DNA of 64,000 nucleotides from Petaurus breviceps papuanus (GCA_028583685.1 JAMXIF010001183.1:11728126-11792125), one strand, 5' to 3'; counted from the first letter of the stretch, positions 35,641 through 48,165 are shown. Notes: generated from the letters alone by a model not told the origin. Made by a program: numbers and translations.

Positions 35641-35720
35641 GCCATTTAGGACACGTGATTTTGACGGGCTATGACAGCTGGGGTTTCGGCTCCTCCTTCT
35701 TCCTCTGTTCTGCTTTGCCC
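35560..35720 (-). promoter_or_regulatory. RNASET2: Probable RNASET2 promoter with GC box and TCACGTG E-box
   Basis: GC-rich, TATA-less stretch just upstream of the leader-exon donor. It holds a GC box at 35629-35638 (GGGGGCGGG on the minus strand) and a CACGTG E-box at 35652-35657 that reads TCACGTG on the minus strand. TCACGTG is the core bound by the MiT/TFE factors (TFEB, TFE3, MITF) that drive lysosomal genes. Placement beside a lysosomal ribonuclease fits; regulation itself is inference. Confidence 0.5.
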
Positions 35721-36088
35721 AGGGGTAAAAAAAAAAAAATCCTTCCCCAATTGATTTTCTTCTAGTTTGCTTAATAGACATCTTTCTTCGACACCCACTC
35801 TGGCCTCCTACTGGAAAGCGATGTTCCGCAAACCTCTGGCTGCCTTTGGGTGGTTAAGATACAACTACGCCTTAGGCAGTCGATACAAAGTTTTCCAGTA
35901 GTTGCAAGATCTTGTCTTCATTAGGCAATGCTGTAATAATGGTTCGTGGTGCCACAGGGCTGGATTTGTTGATTTGGATCTTAATCCACGGAACTTCAAA
36001 TTCAGTGTCTCCCTTGTGATTCAAGGGAGTAGGTGTGGGAAAGGCTCAGTGGTGATCCTTCTGACTCTGGAGATGGAAAATCTGCGTG

Positions 36089-36090
<2 letters not shown>

Positions 36091-36126
<36 letters not shown>

Positions 36127-36139
36127 TGTGTGTGTGGTG
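36091..36139. repeat. (TG)n microsatellite
   Basis: About 17 TG units, then an interrupted run. Confidence 0.97.
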
Positions 36140-36269
36140 TGAATCTGAGCTTCTTGGATTCTCTTTAGATGCTTCCACCTTATTTGCCTGTTGATACCAT
36201 TTGTAACTTTGTTAATGGAATTTCATTCTTCTACCCTCTACCCATGTTTTCTGTTAGTAATTATGGTGG

Positions 36270-37880
36270 CCTATGGAGCAGCTTATATATTGTTCAATAG
36301 AAACTGCTCTCTCCAAAGTTACTAAGATCTCTTAATTTCCAGATCTAATAGATTTCTCAGTTTTTCTTGATTTCTCTGCAGCTTTTGAAACTGTCGATTA
36401 CCCTCTTCTGAAGGCTTTTTCTTAAAGTTTTCATGACCTTACTTTCTCATGTTTCTCAGTGTCCTTTGCTGAAATTTCATCAGTCATGCTAGCATCCTGA
36501 GTGTCCCCACAGGACTCTGTACTGAGCCCTCTTCTTTTCTCTCTATACTGTTTCACTTGGTGATCTCATCAACTCCAGTGGATTCATTAGCATCTTCATA
36601 CTGATAAAATGCTCAAATCTACTTCTCCAGCCCTAACCTCTCTGTTGACTTCCAGCCTGACATGTCCAGCTCTCCACTGAATATCTCAAGTTGGATGTCC
36701 CATTGTTCAGTTCAGTCATTTTTCAGCCCTGTCTGACTCTTCATGGCCCCATTCGGTGTTTTCTTGGCAAAAACATGAGAGTAGTTTGCCATTTCTTTCT
36801 CCAGTTCATTTTATGATGAGGAAACTGAGGCAAACAAGGTTAAGTGACTTGCCCAGGATCACACAGCTAGTAACTATCTGAGGGTCAAATTCGAACTCAG
36901 GAAGAGGAGTCTTCCTGACTCCAGGTCCAGTGCTCTATTGAATGCATCACCTGGCTTCCAGGCTATCCTGTAGACATCTTAAACTCAACAAGTCCAAAAT
37001 GAAACTTATTATCCTTCCCAAGCCCTTCCCTCTTCCAAACTTTCATCTTATTGTCCCAGGCATCACCATCTTCCCAATCACCGGCTCACAACCTAAGTGT
37101 CATCCTTGACTCCTCACTCTCACTCATGCCCCATATGCTGCCAATGCCTGTCAATTTTACCTTCATACCATCTTTCAGATATGCCCTCTTCTCCTCTATG
37201 GCACCGTGACTACTCAGCACCTCATACTAGGCTACTGAAATAGCCTGTTGATTAGTCTCTCTTCACCCCAGTCCATCTACTGAACTGTCAAAGTGATCTT
37301 CCTAAAGCCCAGGTATTACCAAGTTACTACCATCCTGTACTCTGCAAACTCCAGTGGCTCTCTCTATCACCTTTAGGATCAAATATAAAATTCTCTACTT
37401 GGCATTCTTAACTCCCCCCTCCCCCACCACCTCTGTAGTCTCATACCAAACACTCCCCCAACCACACTACTCTGCAATCCCATTGCACTGGCCTTGCTCT
37501 TCCTCCAACAAAAAATTCCATCTTCCAGATCTAGAGATTTCACTGGCTGTCCCTTATGCTTGGAATGTTTTCCCTCCTCATTTCTGCCTCCTGGTTTCCC
37601 TGGCTTCCTTCAAGTACCAGCTAAAAGCCCACCTTCTACAGGAAGCCGTTCCAGATCCCCCTAAATTATTGGGCCTTCCCTCTGCTCATTATCTCCAATT
37701 TATCCTGCACATCACTTCTTTGTACACAGTTGTTTGCATGTTTGCATGTCTCCCCCAATTAGAATTTGTGTTCCTTGAGAGGAGGGGCTATCTTTTAAGT
37801 TTCATTGTTTCCTCAAAGCTTAGCATAGTGCCTAGAACACAAGAGGTACTTAATAAATGTTGCCTGCCTCACTGACAGAT
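36270..37880 (+). mobile_element. L2 LINE, reverse-transcriptase end to 3' terminus
   Basis: The longest L2 here. Near 36370-36420 it translates as SAAFETVDYPLLKAF-like peptide, matching the L2 reverse-transcriptase motif AFDTVDH. It runs through ACTTGGCATTCTTAA and CCAGCTAAAAGCCCACCTTC to TAGTGCCTAGAACACAAGAG and TTAATAAATGTTGCCTG. It is interrupted by a SINE at 36711-36960. A 173-codon open frame at 37354-37875 lies inside and is fortuitous. Confidence 0.85.
36711..36960 (-). mobile_element. Long marsupial SINE inserted in the L2
   Basis: ATTGTTCAGTTCAGTCATTT ... GATGAGGAAACTGAGGCAAA ... AATGCATCACCTGGCTTCC, antisense. Confidence 0.88.
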
Positions 37881-39034
37881 GCAACTTTCCATGATTACCC
37901 TCCACTAATTTACTTGGTTAACATAGTACCTTTGAAAATTCCACTTAAAGTTAGAGATTGGAAAATTAGCAAGGAAACACCTTATCTATAAAAGGCAGGA
38001 ATATATGAATCACGTCATCTAAACTGAGACCTGGGCATATTTGTAGGTGGTGAGAAAGGAGATTAAAGAGGACAGGGAGAGAGATGACATGACTGAGGAG
38101 CAAACTTGAGATGGGAGAAGGGATCTAGAGTACAGGTGAAGGGGTTGGCCTTCCCTAGGAGAAGGTCTGTCTCTTCTTTGTTGTCATTGTTACTTGTCCT
38201 TTGTTCTCAAGAGACTACAACAAAGGAGGAGAGAATGGGGGAAGAAGAATAGGGGTTTTGAGGTGTGGGAATACAGGAAGAAAAGCCTCTATGTAGAAGG
38301 AAAGTTTTGCTGAGAGAGATGTAATTTTAAAAAGGTGTTATAGGAATTGAGAACAAATGGGGAAAGTTTGGAAAAAGTTCTTAGGGAGAGTGTGATAAGA
38401 GAGTTGATCAGGGAAGAATAAAACATTTGCCGTGCAGCAGTGAGGGTCCAATCAAAGATTAAATAAATTTGTAGCAAATCTAGTTGGCATGCTTGCATAA
38501 CTTTCTTTAGTATTCAGATATGCTTATGTTCCAAAATACAGAAGGTGAATGGTGAAAATAGCCCTCAGGTTAGGTACTGGCATGGTATGACAGGCAATAT
38601 GACAAGCGGGAACAGGATTCAAAGATAGCTGATAGTGTAGGGTTGATTGGTTAACCATATGATCAGGACTATGAAGGAAAATGAAGGCAGAGCAGGGACT
38701 AGACTAAATGGCCTCTTAGCTCCATATCTGTGACCCTGTGATCCTTCAAACCATATATCCAAATAGTTTTCAAGTCTTGTCAATCAATTTTTTTTCTCAT
38801 ATACCCTTTCCACTCACAGCCACCATTCTGGTTCAGGTTCTCCTAACTTCTTACCTGTACTATTATAATAATCTCCTAATTGGTCGTCCTCCCACATTGT
38901 CTCCCTGCTCCAATCTGTCTTCCATTCAGCTGCCAAAGTGATTTACCTAAAGTGCACTTGTGACCATGTCACCCTCCTACCTAACAAACTCTACTGGCTC
39001 CCTATTACCTCCAGTATCAAATATAGTAGTCTAT

Positions 39035-39274
39035 GTCTTAGTGGTAGTTGATGGCACGTGGACAGAATTCTGGTCCTGGAGTCAGGAAGATCCAGGTTAT
39101 AAATCTAACTTCTAACACTACTTGTATGACCCTGGGCAAGGCACTTAGCCTCTTTTTGCCCCAGTTTCCTCAAGTGTAAAATGGGGGTAACAATAGCACC
39201 TACCAGACAGGGTTATGGTAAGGATCAAATATTTGTAAAAAGCACTTAGCGCAGTGCCTGGCATGTAGTAGACC

Positions 39275-39275
<1 letters not shown>
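39035..39275 (+). mobile_element. MIR
   Basis: GTCCTGGAGTCAGGAAGATC, TTTCCTCAAGTGTAAAATGG, GCGCAGTGCCTGGCATGTAG. Confidence 0.85.
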
Positions 39276-39306
<31 letters not shown>

Positions 39307-39312
39307 GTATAT
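39272..39312. repeat. (TA)n tract
   Basis: TA run at the 3' end of the MIR, a common microsatellite seed. Confidence 0.9.
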
Positions 39313-40099
39313 GCTTATTCCTTTCCCATATGAAGCTTTACATAACTCAGTCTTCCTTTTTTTTCAGTCTTTTTTATACTTTAGTCCTCTCCAGGTAGTC
39401 TGAGTTTCAGCTCCATGGGTCTTTTTGATGTTTCTGTCATAGAACATCCTGTCTCCCATCTCTGTGCCTTCTCATTGGCACTCTTCCCCAAAGTTTGCTA
39501 TATGAGACATAGGGTAGAGTTTGGTGGGAAGGGATCATTCCTGTTAGAGGTGTTCAGGAGCTGGTGCATTCTGGGATCAAGGTAGACAGAGGATTCTAAC
39601 TCATGGCTATCCTACTCTCCCAGAATGCTCTCCCTCTTTACCTCCACCTGTTTGATTCCTTGACTTCCTTCAAGGCTCAGCTCAAATTCCACTTTCTCTG
39701 AAGTAGGTCTCTTCCCATCTCCCCACTGTTAGTGCCTTCCCCATGAGATGTCCTTACTCTTATACCGTATGTATCTTGGTTATATATAGTTATTTGCATG
39801 TCTCTCCCATTAGACTCAGAGCCAGGACCATCTTTGACCTTTCTTTGTATTCCTGGCACTTAGCACAGTGCCTGGCATTTAGTAAATATTTACTAAACTT
39901 AGTATTTAGTAGAAAATATGTAAATATTTAGTAAATATTTAATAAATAGTTTGATTGAATAACCCCAGGTAGAGCAAGAAAGAACATTAGACCAGGAGGA
40001 GGTTCTGGTTCTCAGTCTGTCCCTGCCTATCTGTTTAATTTTAGGCAAAGCCCCACAGCTCATCTTCTTTAGTTCAAGAATAAAGTCCTTATGAAGTAG

Positions 40100-40400
40100 A
40101 TCTCTCCCAGTCAGTCAATAAATATTTATTAAGCACTGGATGAAAGAGTGCATGGAGGTAGTGTAAGAAGACTGGAAAATTTGAGTGGGGGGAGGGGATG
40201 CAGGTCTTTGAATGCCAAACAGAGGATTTTATATTTGATCCTGGAGGTGATAGGGAGTCACTAGAATTTATTAAGGAGGGGAGGTGACATGAACAGAACT
40301 GTAGTATGAGGGCTGAGTGGAAGCTGGACTGGAGTAGGGAGAGAAGGGTCAGGTAGAGCCCCCAGCAGTCTGCTCTAATGGTCCAGGCATGAGGTGCTGA
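40100..40400 (+). mobile_element. Ancient interspersed repeat
   Basis: AAATATTTATTAAGCACTGG and TTTATATTTGATCCTGGAGG ... GGTCCAGGCATGAGGTGCTG, shared with 43080-43330. Confidence 0.5.
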
Positions 40401-41285
40401 GGGGCCTACACCTGGATGATAGCAGCACCAGAGAGGAGAAGAACATTCAAGGATATGGTGAAAAGGCCTTGGGCTTCAGGTAGGGAGTCAAACTAGAAGC
40501 CCTCTGATGGCTTCTCCAGCTCTTAAGAGACTATGATTACAAGTTGGGGACTGCCTGAAAAAAGTACAAAGTTCTGTTCCTGACCATGTTCTCTTCAGGG
40601 TTTTAATTAAACTCCTGGATGAAAGTAGCCATGCATGCCTTCCAAATTTGCATATGACACAGAGCAGGGATGGTAAAAACACTGGATGGTAATATTGAGA
40701 TCCAAAAAGATCTCAACAGACAGAGACAATGACCCTTTTCCTCCATGAAGAACTTCAGACTCAAGCTATTTTTGCCTAATACAGTGACAGGAAGCATAAA
40801 ACAAATGCCAACTTGACTAAAAAAGCTGTCAGGAGGCATAGCTACATCTGCTGGTTGTGGATTAGACAGATGCAAAATAATTAACATGAACTTGTAAATG
40901 CCATATTTTTCAAGCTGCATTTTCAAGGGTCAGAGCATAGACTTTAAAACAACCATCACCATTTCTATGAAATTTCCATTTTCTTTTCAGGAAATATTCC
41001 CTAGGTGCTACTGAATAATAACCAGAATGGAAACCCTGAGAACTGCATTTGGCAGTTACAAATGACAAGTACTTCAGCAATACAAACAATTCCAGAAGTC
41101 TTTTCTTGAAGGAAAATACACACTTCAATTTCTATTGAATTTGCCCAAAAGATGAAAATGAAAACATCACCGATTTTCTGGGAACCAAAGACCTCTGTTG
41201 CAATGTAACTTCTGCCCTCCAAATGGATATATTGAAAATTGTCTGACTTGCTTCAAGGGTGATTATAAGACTGATCTTGGAGAAT

Positions 41286-41820
41286 TGTAGCAGCAAGCAC
41301 CCCAGCGTCTCCAGGGTGGCTGCTCACACAGGTTCTTAGATCTGCTTTGTTAAAGGAAAGCAACTCAAAATGGGTTAACAAGTTTACTTTAATCAGTCAG
41401 ATACATATCGTTTACCTTATTCAGGGGAAAAAGGTCAGCACCCCAACTTCAAAATATATAGACAGAATTATCAAGACAGAAACAGATCAAGTAGACAGAT
41501 TTCCAAACTGTTCTACCATTACATCCATACCCAGTCAACATCTGGGTTTCCACATCTGGGTTTTTCAAAGCTGGGGGACTCTCAACAACAGCTTCCCAGA
41601 ATTCAGATCAAATCACAGAACACTTCTCAAAGTGAGTCCCAAAACAAAGCTACACATCAGGGCTTATATAGCCTTCTCCTGGCTCATAGAATGTAACAAC
41701 CTTATTGACTCACTGGCCAATCAAGAAGTATCTACTGAAAAACAAGCCTCCCACCCCAGGCTTCACGTGCATTTTAGCCTAGGGGCAGGGAAGATCTTCC
41801 AAATTTGCATTCCCATTACA
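41286..41820 (-). mobile_element. Solo LTR of an endogenous retrovirus, 535 bp
   Basis: On the minus strand it runs from TGTAATGGGAATGC to GCTTGCTGCTACA, flanked by the 5-bp direct repeat AGAAT at 41281-41285 and 41821-41825. A CCAAT box (GATTGGCCAG), a TATA box (CTATATAAGCCC) and downstream A-rich polyadenylation-type motifs occur in order. It looks whole as an LTR with no internal region. The 171-codon open frame over 41347-41862 is fortuitous. Confidence 0.88.
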
Positions 41821-41825
41821 AGAAT

Positions 41826-42599
41826 TCACTTACTAGTAGACAAAGTGTTAGAGCCAACATAAGGTTGCTATGTTTGGCAGGTTTGAAAAAAGGAAGGAGA
41901 TGAGAATATGGAATAGTCAGGAGGATATTTCCTTACGTTCTAGAAGCAAGATGGAAAAAAAAAATATTAAGCCCGAGAAACTTTTCTTCAGGCATGTTCC
42001 AACTTTGTCTTCCAGACCACTGTCCACATTTATTAGATTTCCCTCCTTCCTCTCCCCAAGAGGAAGTGGGTAGCATGCTTTGTTTTTCTGTTCTTCAGCA
42101 TACCAAAACCTGTTCAGGTCAACTTGGAAAGAATCTGTTGAATGAATTCACTTTGCTTGAAGTGATCTCCTTCCTCTTAGGTGTATTTCTTATTCAACAT
42201 GGACTGTTTATTTGTGCATAACTCATTCCTTTGTTGAACTTAACATACCTAAAGATTAGGAACTAAGGTATACTTTGAATAAGGATGCTTTGTATCCAGA
42301 AAGTCTAGCCCAATGTCTTGCACATAGCACCTGAGAAATCTGGTGAGTTGAACTGATGTGTAGATAAATGACTTATAGGAGCTTACCTTTCCTAGTAGGG
42401 TATCAGTTGGCTGAGGGATATAGATCAGTCATCCTATCCCAAAACAGCTCCCTTACAATTTATCAAGGCACCAGAAATGTCAGTTCTTTATTAAAATGTA
42501 AATATCCCTACAAAGTATTCCCACCTTGTCATGATAACACCTTAGGGAGAATGAGTTGAAAGCTAGATGAGAACAAGGCTTTGGGGAAATGGCATAAAG
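41826..42599. other. Mostly unrecognised intergenic DNA
   Basis: An L2-type 3' terminus is faintly readable near 42240-42350 (AGTCTAGCCCAATGTCTTGC). The rest has no recognised content. Confidence 0.45.
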
Positions 42600-43440
42600 G
42601 ATGTCAGTGAGTCATTTAGTTGGCAAGCATTTCTTAATTTATTAATACTATGTAACAGGCACTGTTTGAAACAGTGGGGATTTTAAAAAAGGTCTAAAAC
42701 AAATCCCTGGCCTCATGGAATTCACATTCGAATGGAGAAAACAACATGGAAATAATTAGGTATAAACAAGATAAATATAGTATAAATGTAAAGCAATATG
42801 AGAAGGGAAAGTGCTTTCATTTTAGGGAACTGGGAAAAGACTTCTATAGGAAATAGGATTTGAAATGAGTCTTGAAGGAATCTGGAGAAACCATGGAGTG
42901 GAGGTGAGAGGGTCGAAGCCTTCCAGGAATAGAGGATAATCAAAGGCACAAAAATGGAAACATGGGTGTTACATGCAAGGGATATCAAGTAAGCCAGTGT
43001 AGTTAAATCATAGAAAATATGGAGGGAGAGGAGGAGTGAAGTATAAGAATATTAAACAGGTAGAAAGAGGGAGGTCTTTAAAAAAAGTTTTAATGCCTAG
43101 CAAAGGTGTTTATATTTGATCCTGGAAGTCATAGGGAGCCACTGGAACTTATTGGGCAGGAGGTTTCATGGTTAGACCTAGGATTTAGAAAAAAGCCACC
43201 TTGGCAGCTGAATAGAGGATGGATTAGAGTGGACAAAGACCAAGGATAGGCAATAGCCTATTATAAGGCTATTTCAATAGTCCGGGAAAGAGGTGATGAG
43301 GGCCTGAACTAGGGAGGTGATTGGAGAGGAAAAGAAATGAGAATGAGGGTGAGTGATGGTGAATATGAGGAGTTGAGAATGACACTCAGGCTTGGAAGGC
43401 TCAGGTAATGGTAGTATCCTTGACAGTAATAGAAAAGTTT
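42600..43440 (+). mobile_element. Ancient interspersed repeat, long copy
   Basis: AGCATTTCTTAATTTATTAA, TAACAGGCACTGTTTGAAAC, TGGCCTCATGGAATTCACAT, ATGAGTCTTGAAGGAATCTG, GCCACCTTGGCAGCTGAATA. The consistent layout shared with 20200 and 40100 suggests one LINE 3'-end or composite family; it was not identified. Confidence 0.55.
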
Positions 43441-43444
43441 ATGA

Positions 43445-44215
43445 GAGGGGTTTTAATCTTAAAAAATAATTTTTTGTTATATTTGAGCTCCAAGCTGTTT
43501 TCTTTCCTCCCTCCCAAACCTGCACTAGAGAAGGCCAACTAGAGAATACAAACAATAAGTGTATACATATATGTATATATATGTACATATACACATACAC
43601 ACACAGTACATAGCTCTACATATCAGTACTTTCTCTGAAAGTATGTAGCATCTTCCTTCATAGGTCTTTTGTAGTTGATTCAAATATTCACATAAATCAG
43701 AATAGCTTAGTCATTCACATTTACTCTTCCAACAATATTGCTGTTACTGTATACAATGTTTTCTTGTTACGCTTGTTTTATTCTTCATCATTTCATGCAA
43801 GTCTTTCCATGTTTTCCTAAAATCAAACTGCTCATAATTTCTTATAGCACACACTTATAGTAGTATTCTATCACAATCATATACAACTTGCCATTCCCCA
43901 ACTGATGGGCATCCCCTCAATTTCCAGTTCTTTGCCTCCACAAAGACAGTTGTTATAAATATTTTAGAATACATAGGTTCTTTTCCTTTTTCCCTAATCA
44001 GCTTGGAAACAGACCTAATAGTGGTATTGATGGGTTAAAGGGTATACATAGTTTTATAACTCTTTGGGCATAATTCCAGATTGCTTTCCAAACTGATTGG
44101 ATCACTTCACAGTTCCACTAATTGATTTAATGTCTCAATTTTTCCATATCCCCTTAAACATCCATCATTTTCCCCTTCTATTATTTTAGCCAGTCTGAGA
44201 GGTATAAGATTTATC
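43445..44215 (-). mobile_element. L1 3' end, older subfamily
   Basis: Antisense copy: CCATTCCCCAACTGATGGGC, ATCCCCTCAATTTCCAGTTC, GGGTTAAAGGGTATACATAG are the reverse of the L1 segment seen at 12222. A TA/CA tract sits at 43558-43605. Confidence 0.82.
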
Positions 44216-44734
44216 TAATCAATAATGATTTAGTGATTGTAGAATTGTATCTTAGGAGACAGATTTGGGTTGATTATATAGATCTGAGAGAATCTTCTGG
44301 GTAGAGATGATAATTGAACTCATGGTTGCTGATGAATCATCAAATGAGAGGAAAAAGGACCAGGACAGAGCCCTAGATGACACACTGCCCCCATCCCCAC
44401 CCCCCGGATGAATGGACACAGCACAGATGAAGAGTCAGCAAAGGAGACTGAGGAGGGGTTGGATAGACAGAAAGAAAGTCAGAAGAGAATGGTATTTGAA
44501 AAAAAAAATCTAGGGAGGAGGGGCTTTCCAGGAGGTTGTATCAAGTGCTACAGAGAAGTGGAAAAAGAAGGGAGAGAAAGGAATTGAAGAGGAAGACGGA
44601 AGGGTATTAAAATAAAATTTCACAATTTTGTCTAGGTCTAATGTTGCTATCATTGTCTTAATAAGAGATAATACCATAACCCAAAGGAATGAAGTTCTAA
44701 TGTTAAAATTTCAGACATTAAGATGAGCTGTTCG

Positions 44735-44891
44735 GGGGCAGCCAGGTGGCTTAGTGAGTAAGAGCACCAGCCCCAGAGTCGGGATGACCTGGGATCAAAT
44801 CCGGGCTCTGACACTTAGCACCACACCCAGAAATAACTGGCCATGTAATCTTGAGCAAGTTACTTAACCCCAATTGCTTAAAAAAAAAAAA
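44735..44891 (+). mobile_element. SINE of the GGGGCAGCCAGGTGGC subfamily
   Basis: Near-complete copy with an A-tail. The flank AGATGAGCTGTTC recurs after the tail as AGATAAGCTGTTC, the target duplication with one change. Confidence 0.93.
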
Positions 44892-45164
44892 GATAAGCTG
44901 TTCAGGAAACCCTTTTTGGGTAATTAAGCCTTGTTGGCAACTTCTAAAACCATACAACATTGATGGTTTCTTACTCTCTGTCTATATATAGAGCTAAGCC
45001 TAACTGAAAGGTCCAGTGATGCATTCCCTGTCATTGGAAATATTCCAGAAGAGAATGAGCTATGTGGAATATCATAGGGAAAATCCATGCTTTGCCTAAA
45101 GGATGAATTAGAGGATTTTTCTAGTTTCTTCCAACTTTAGGACTTTGTGATTCTAGAAGTTAAG

Positions 45165-45310
45165 ATCATGGAATCATAGGCTTAGAGGTAGAAGGGAGGT
45201 CATCCCGTCCAATTCCCTCATTTTAAAATTGGGGAAAGTGAGGCTCAGAGATGTTAAGTGACTTGGCCTTGGTCTCACAGCTAGTAAGTGTTAGAAATGA
45301 GATATGAGGC
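45165..45310 (-). mobile_element. MIR3-like relic
   Basis: ATAGGCTTAGAGGTAGAAGG, GTGAGGCTCAGAGATGTTAA, CTCACAGCTAGTAAGTGTTA. Confidence 0.7.
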
Positions 45311-46689
45311 AACACTATATCCATTCCACTCCAAACCACCCCTTCAGTTAGCTAGCTAATTGAAGAAGCATATGCATATTCATATAATGTAGTACTTCAT
45401 TCACTTGCTACAATATTTACAATTCAACAATTCAAATACTGTAAAATTAAATAGACAGAAAAAATTCCTTTATAAGGAATGGAATGTAAAGGAAAATTAT
45501 AATGGAAAAATGGACATATATGTGCATGTATACATACATACATATGTGTATATATACATAGATAGATTGTAATGAAAAAAAGTGGAGAAAGTGGCACGTT
45601 TTAAGTATGCTTATGTGTTTTCTTGGATTTTAATCACTGCTTTTCTGACTGGCACATATGAGCTTTACCACAATCTGAATGCTGTTATGAAAACTGCACC
45701 TGTCCTTCAGAGACTGTTTTTATTTGAATTACGACTTTGCCTAAACTGGGACAGGAAAGGAGCTGAAAAGAACATTTAAGTGTTTTCTTGAAAAGTGATT
45801 GTTTTTTAGGGAAGATGTCACATTTCATATTTGGAATCACAAGGAAGAAATTTTTTGGAACACAGAACAAAAATAAAACAAACAGCATAGAAATCCAAAA
45901 TGTTCAATAAAATACCAGATTCACTTTACTCCTTGGTAAGCTATCATGTAATGTAGGACTTATAAAACCTCTTGCTTTAGCTTCATAGTTAGAAGGCTTT
46001 GTTTTAAAGCCTGAAAGAACTTATTAAATAAAATATAGGATGTACATCCCGGTTAGGATCAACTTTGTACACAGGGAGAAACCACCAGTATCATATGGTT
46101 TTAGAGCTGGCAGAAAAAAAAGATTTCATTATCTAAAAAGATTTTTCTAAACAGCCTGTCTCAGTGTCTGAAGTGTTATACTTAAAAAAAAAATCTTCAG
46201 CACAGAATTCCATTATTCTACCTCTGGACTCTCCAGTTGTTTCCTTATTATTTTAGAGGAGGTTGAAAGCATTTGTGTTTTTAAAATAAAAAAGCAAATC
46301 TATCAATAGTTAATATTTACTAAAGGTGTATGTGGCCTTTCTTCAGCTCACAGTCTCTACAATATAGATGATAATTTACAATTCCTGGCACAGTTCTTTG
46401 TACTTAATAGGCACTCAATCAATCAACAATCATTTATTAACTCCTTTATTATGTGCCAAACACTGTTCTAGATTCTGCCAATACAAAGACAAAAATGAAG
46501 CAGAATCTGCTTTATTTTTTCACAGAGAGCAGGCTACCATATACAGAAAACTAATAAGTAAGCCAAAAAGACTGAATAGCTCAGAAACAGTTATTATTTT
46601 TCAGTATTTTAATGGATCATATCTCATTGAAGTAATTTGTTCCACCAGTTTTCTAAACCTCTCCACACTTTTGTAAGCTAAGTCATTAC

Positions 46690-46935
46690 TAATAACAGCT
46701 AGCAGTTTTATAACATTTTATGGTTTGCAAAGCACCTTTACAAATATCTCATTTGATCCTAACAACTACCTCCATTTATTATTATCCCCATTTTACAGAA
46801 AAAGAAACTGAAGCAGACCAAATAAATGACTTGCCCAGGGTCATACAGCTAATAAGTTATCTGAGGCTGGATTTTAACTCTGATCTTCCTGTCTCCCTGT
46901 CCAGAGTTCTATCGATGGTACCACCTCTAAAGGGT
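46690..46935 (-). mobile_element. MIR/CORE-type marsupial SINE
   Basis: TTTGATCCTAACAACTACCT, TTACAGAAAAAGAAACTGAA, GGGTCATACAGCTAATAAGT, antisense. The 110 bp near 46390-46500 resemble the CORE-type end of another copy. Confidence 0.75.
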
Positions 46936-48165
46936 CCACTCAGTATACTGGAGACCTTCCTCTAGTTCTTTTAGTAAGTCATGAGTACTAGTAGAGCCCT
47001 TGGTTTCCATCTTTAATCCCTCATTCAAATAGAATAACAGATCATTTCATTTTCTAGTTATAAATGTACTTGGATAGTATCTTGGACACCTCAAATCAGT
47101 GAAAAGGTGCCATAGAATTACAAAACTGCAAAAATAGCTTTCACAAGTGAAAAGAAGAGTGACTGGCTCTAAGTTTTGAGACAGCATTACAGAGAAAAGG
47201 AGGCATCCTGGTACAGGAGGCAGGTAGTGCTGTCCATGTGGGTGGCTGCCTGTGGCTGACTGGAAAGGGGGTATAGAAGAAAACTGCCTCTCCTTTGTTG
47301 GGGCTTGGTATTTTTTCAGCTCTTTTCTTTTAGGGGAATGACCTTCCATTTGAACCTAATAGTGGTTAGTGGTTTCAAAATGAAAGTAAACTACCCATGT
47401 TCTTTATTTATACTGACCTTTCATTGGCTCCTGACATTTCTAAAAGTAGGTGAAATGTAACAGGTAGAAGTAAAAAAGAGGAGTCAGGAGGAATAGGGTA
47501 GTTTGAGAAGGATAGGGAGGAAATATAGGAAGGAAGAAAACATACAACAAATAATTGTAGCTTAGAATGTGAATGGGATGAATTTACACATAAAAAAAGA
47601 AACAGAGCAGATTAAAATTTGAATGCTTTCAGGAAACATTATAAAAATGAGAGATATGCACAAAGATAAAGGACAGGAACAGAATTTAGTATGTAAAAAA
47701 AAGTAGGGACAGTAATCATGATCTCAGACAAAGTTAAACGAGATTTAATCAAAAGTGAAAAATAAAGAAACTACACCATTAGCACTATCAGCAATACAGT
47801 TCAATAGACTATTTAAGATACCTAGACAGTATAAAATACCTGAGCATGTATCTGTCAGACACAGGAACTACATGAACATAAACATAAAATGCTTTTCATA
47901 CAAAGATCTAAATAATTAAAGTAATATTTATTTTTCACGCATAGGTAAAGCCAATATAATTTTTTAAATGACAGCTTAACCTAACTAATCTATCTATTCA
48001 ATGTCATCCCAATTAAATTCCTAAAATATTATTTTACTGAGAAAAAAATAATATCAAAGTTCAATTGGAAGAACACAAGGTTAGGAACTTCAAAGAAACT
48101 AGGAGAAAAAGATGTAAAGGAAGAAGATTAGCAGTATCAGACCTTAAGCTACATTGTTGAAGTAT

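Larger units (their letters stand above)
38740..39960 (+). mobile_element. L2 3' region, interrupted by a MIR
   Basis: ATAATCTCCTAATTGGTCGT, TGCCAAAGTGATTTACCTAA, then after the MIR (39035-39275) CCTTGACTTCCTTCAAGGCT and an end CTTAGCACAGTGCCTGGCAT ... AGTAAATATTTAC. It may be two L2 copies. Confidence 0.7.

Noticed and set aside
37354-37875. 173-codon plus-strand open frame
   Set aside because: It lies in the L2 3' region, where matching sequence recurs at other L2 copies without the frame being kept.
41347-41862. 171-codon plus-strand open frame
   Set aside because: It lies almost wholly inside a minus-strand solo LTR defined by a 5-bp duplication, and the peptide has no recognisable domain.
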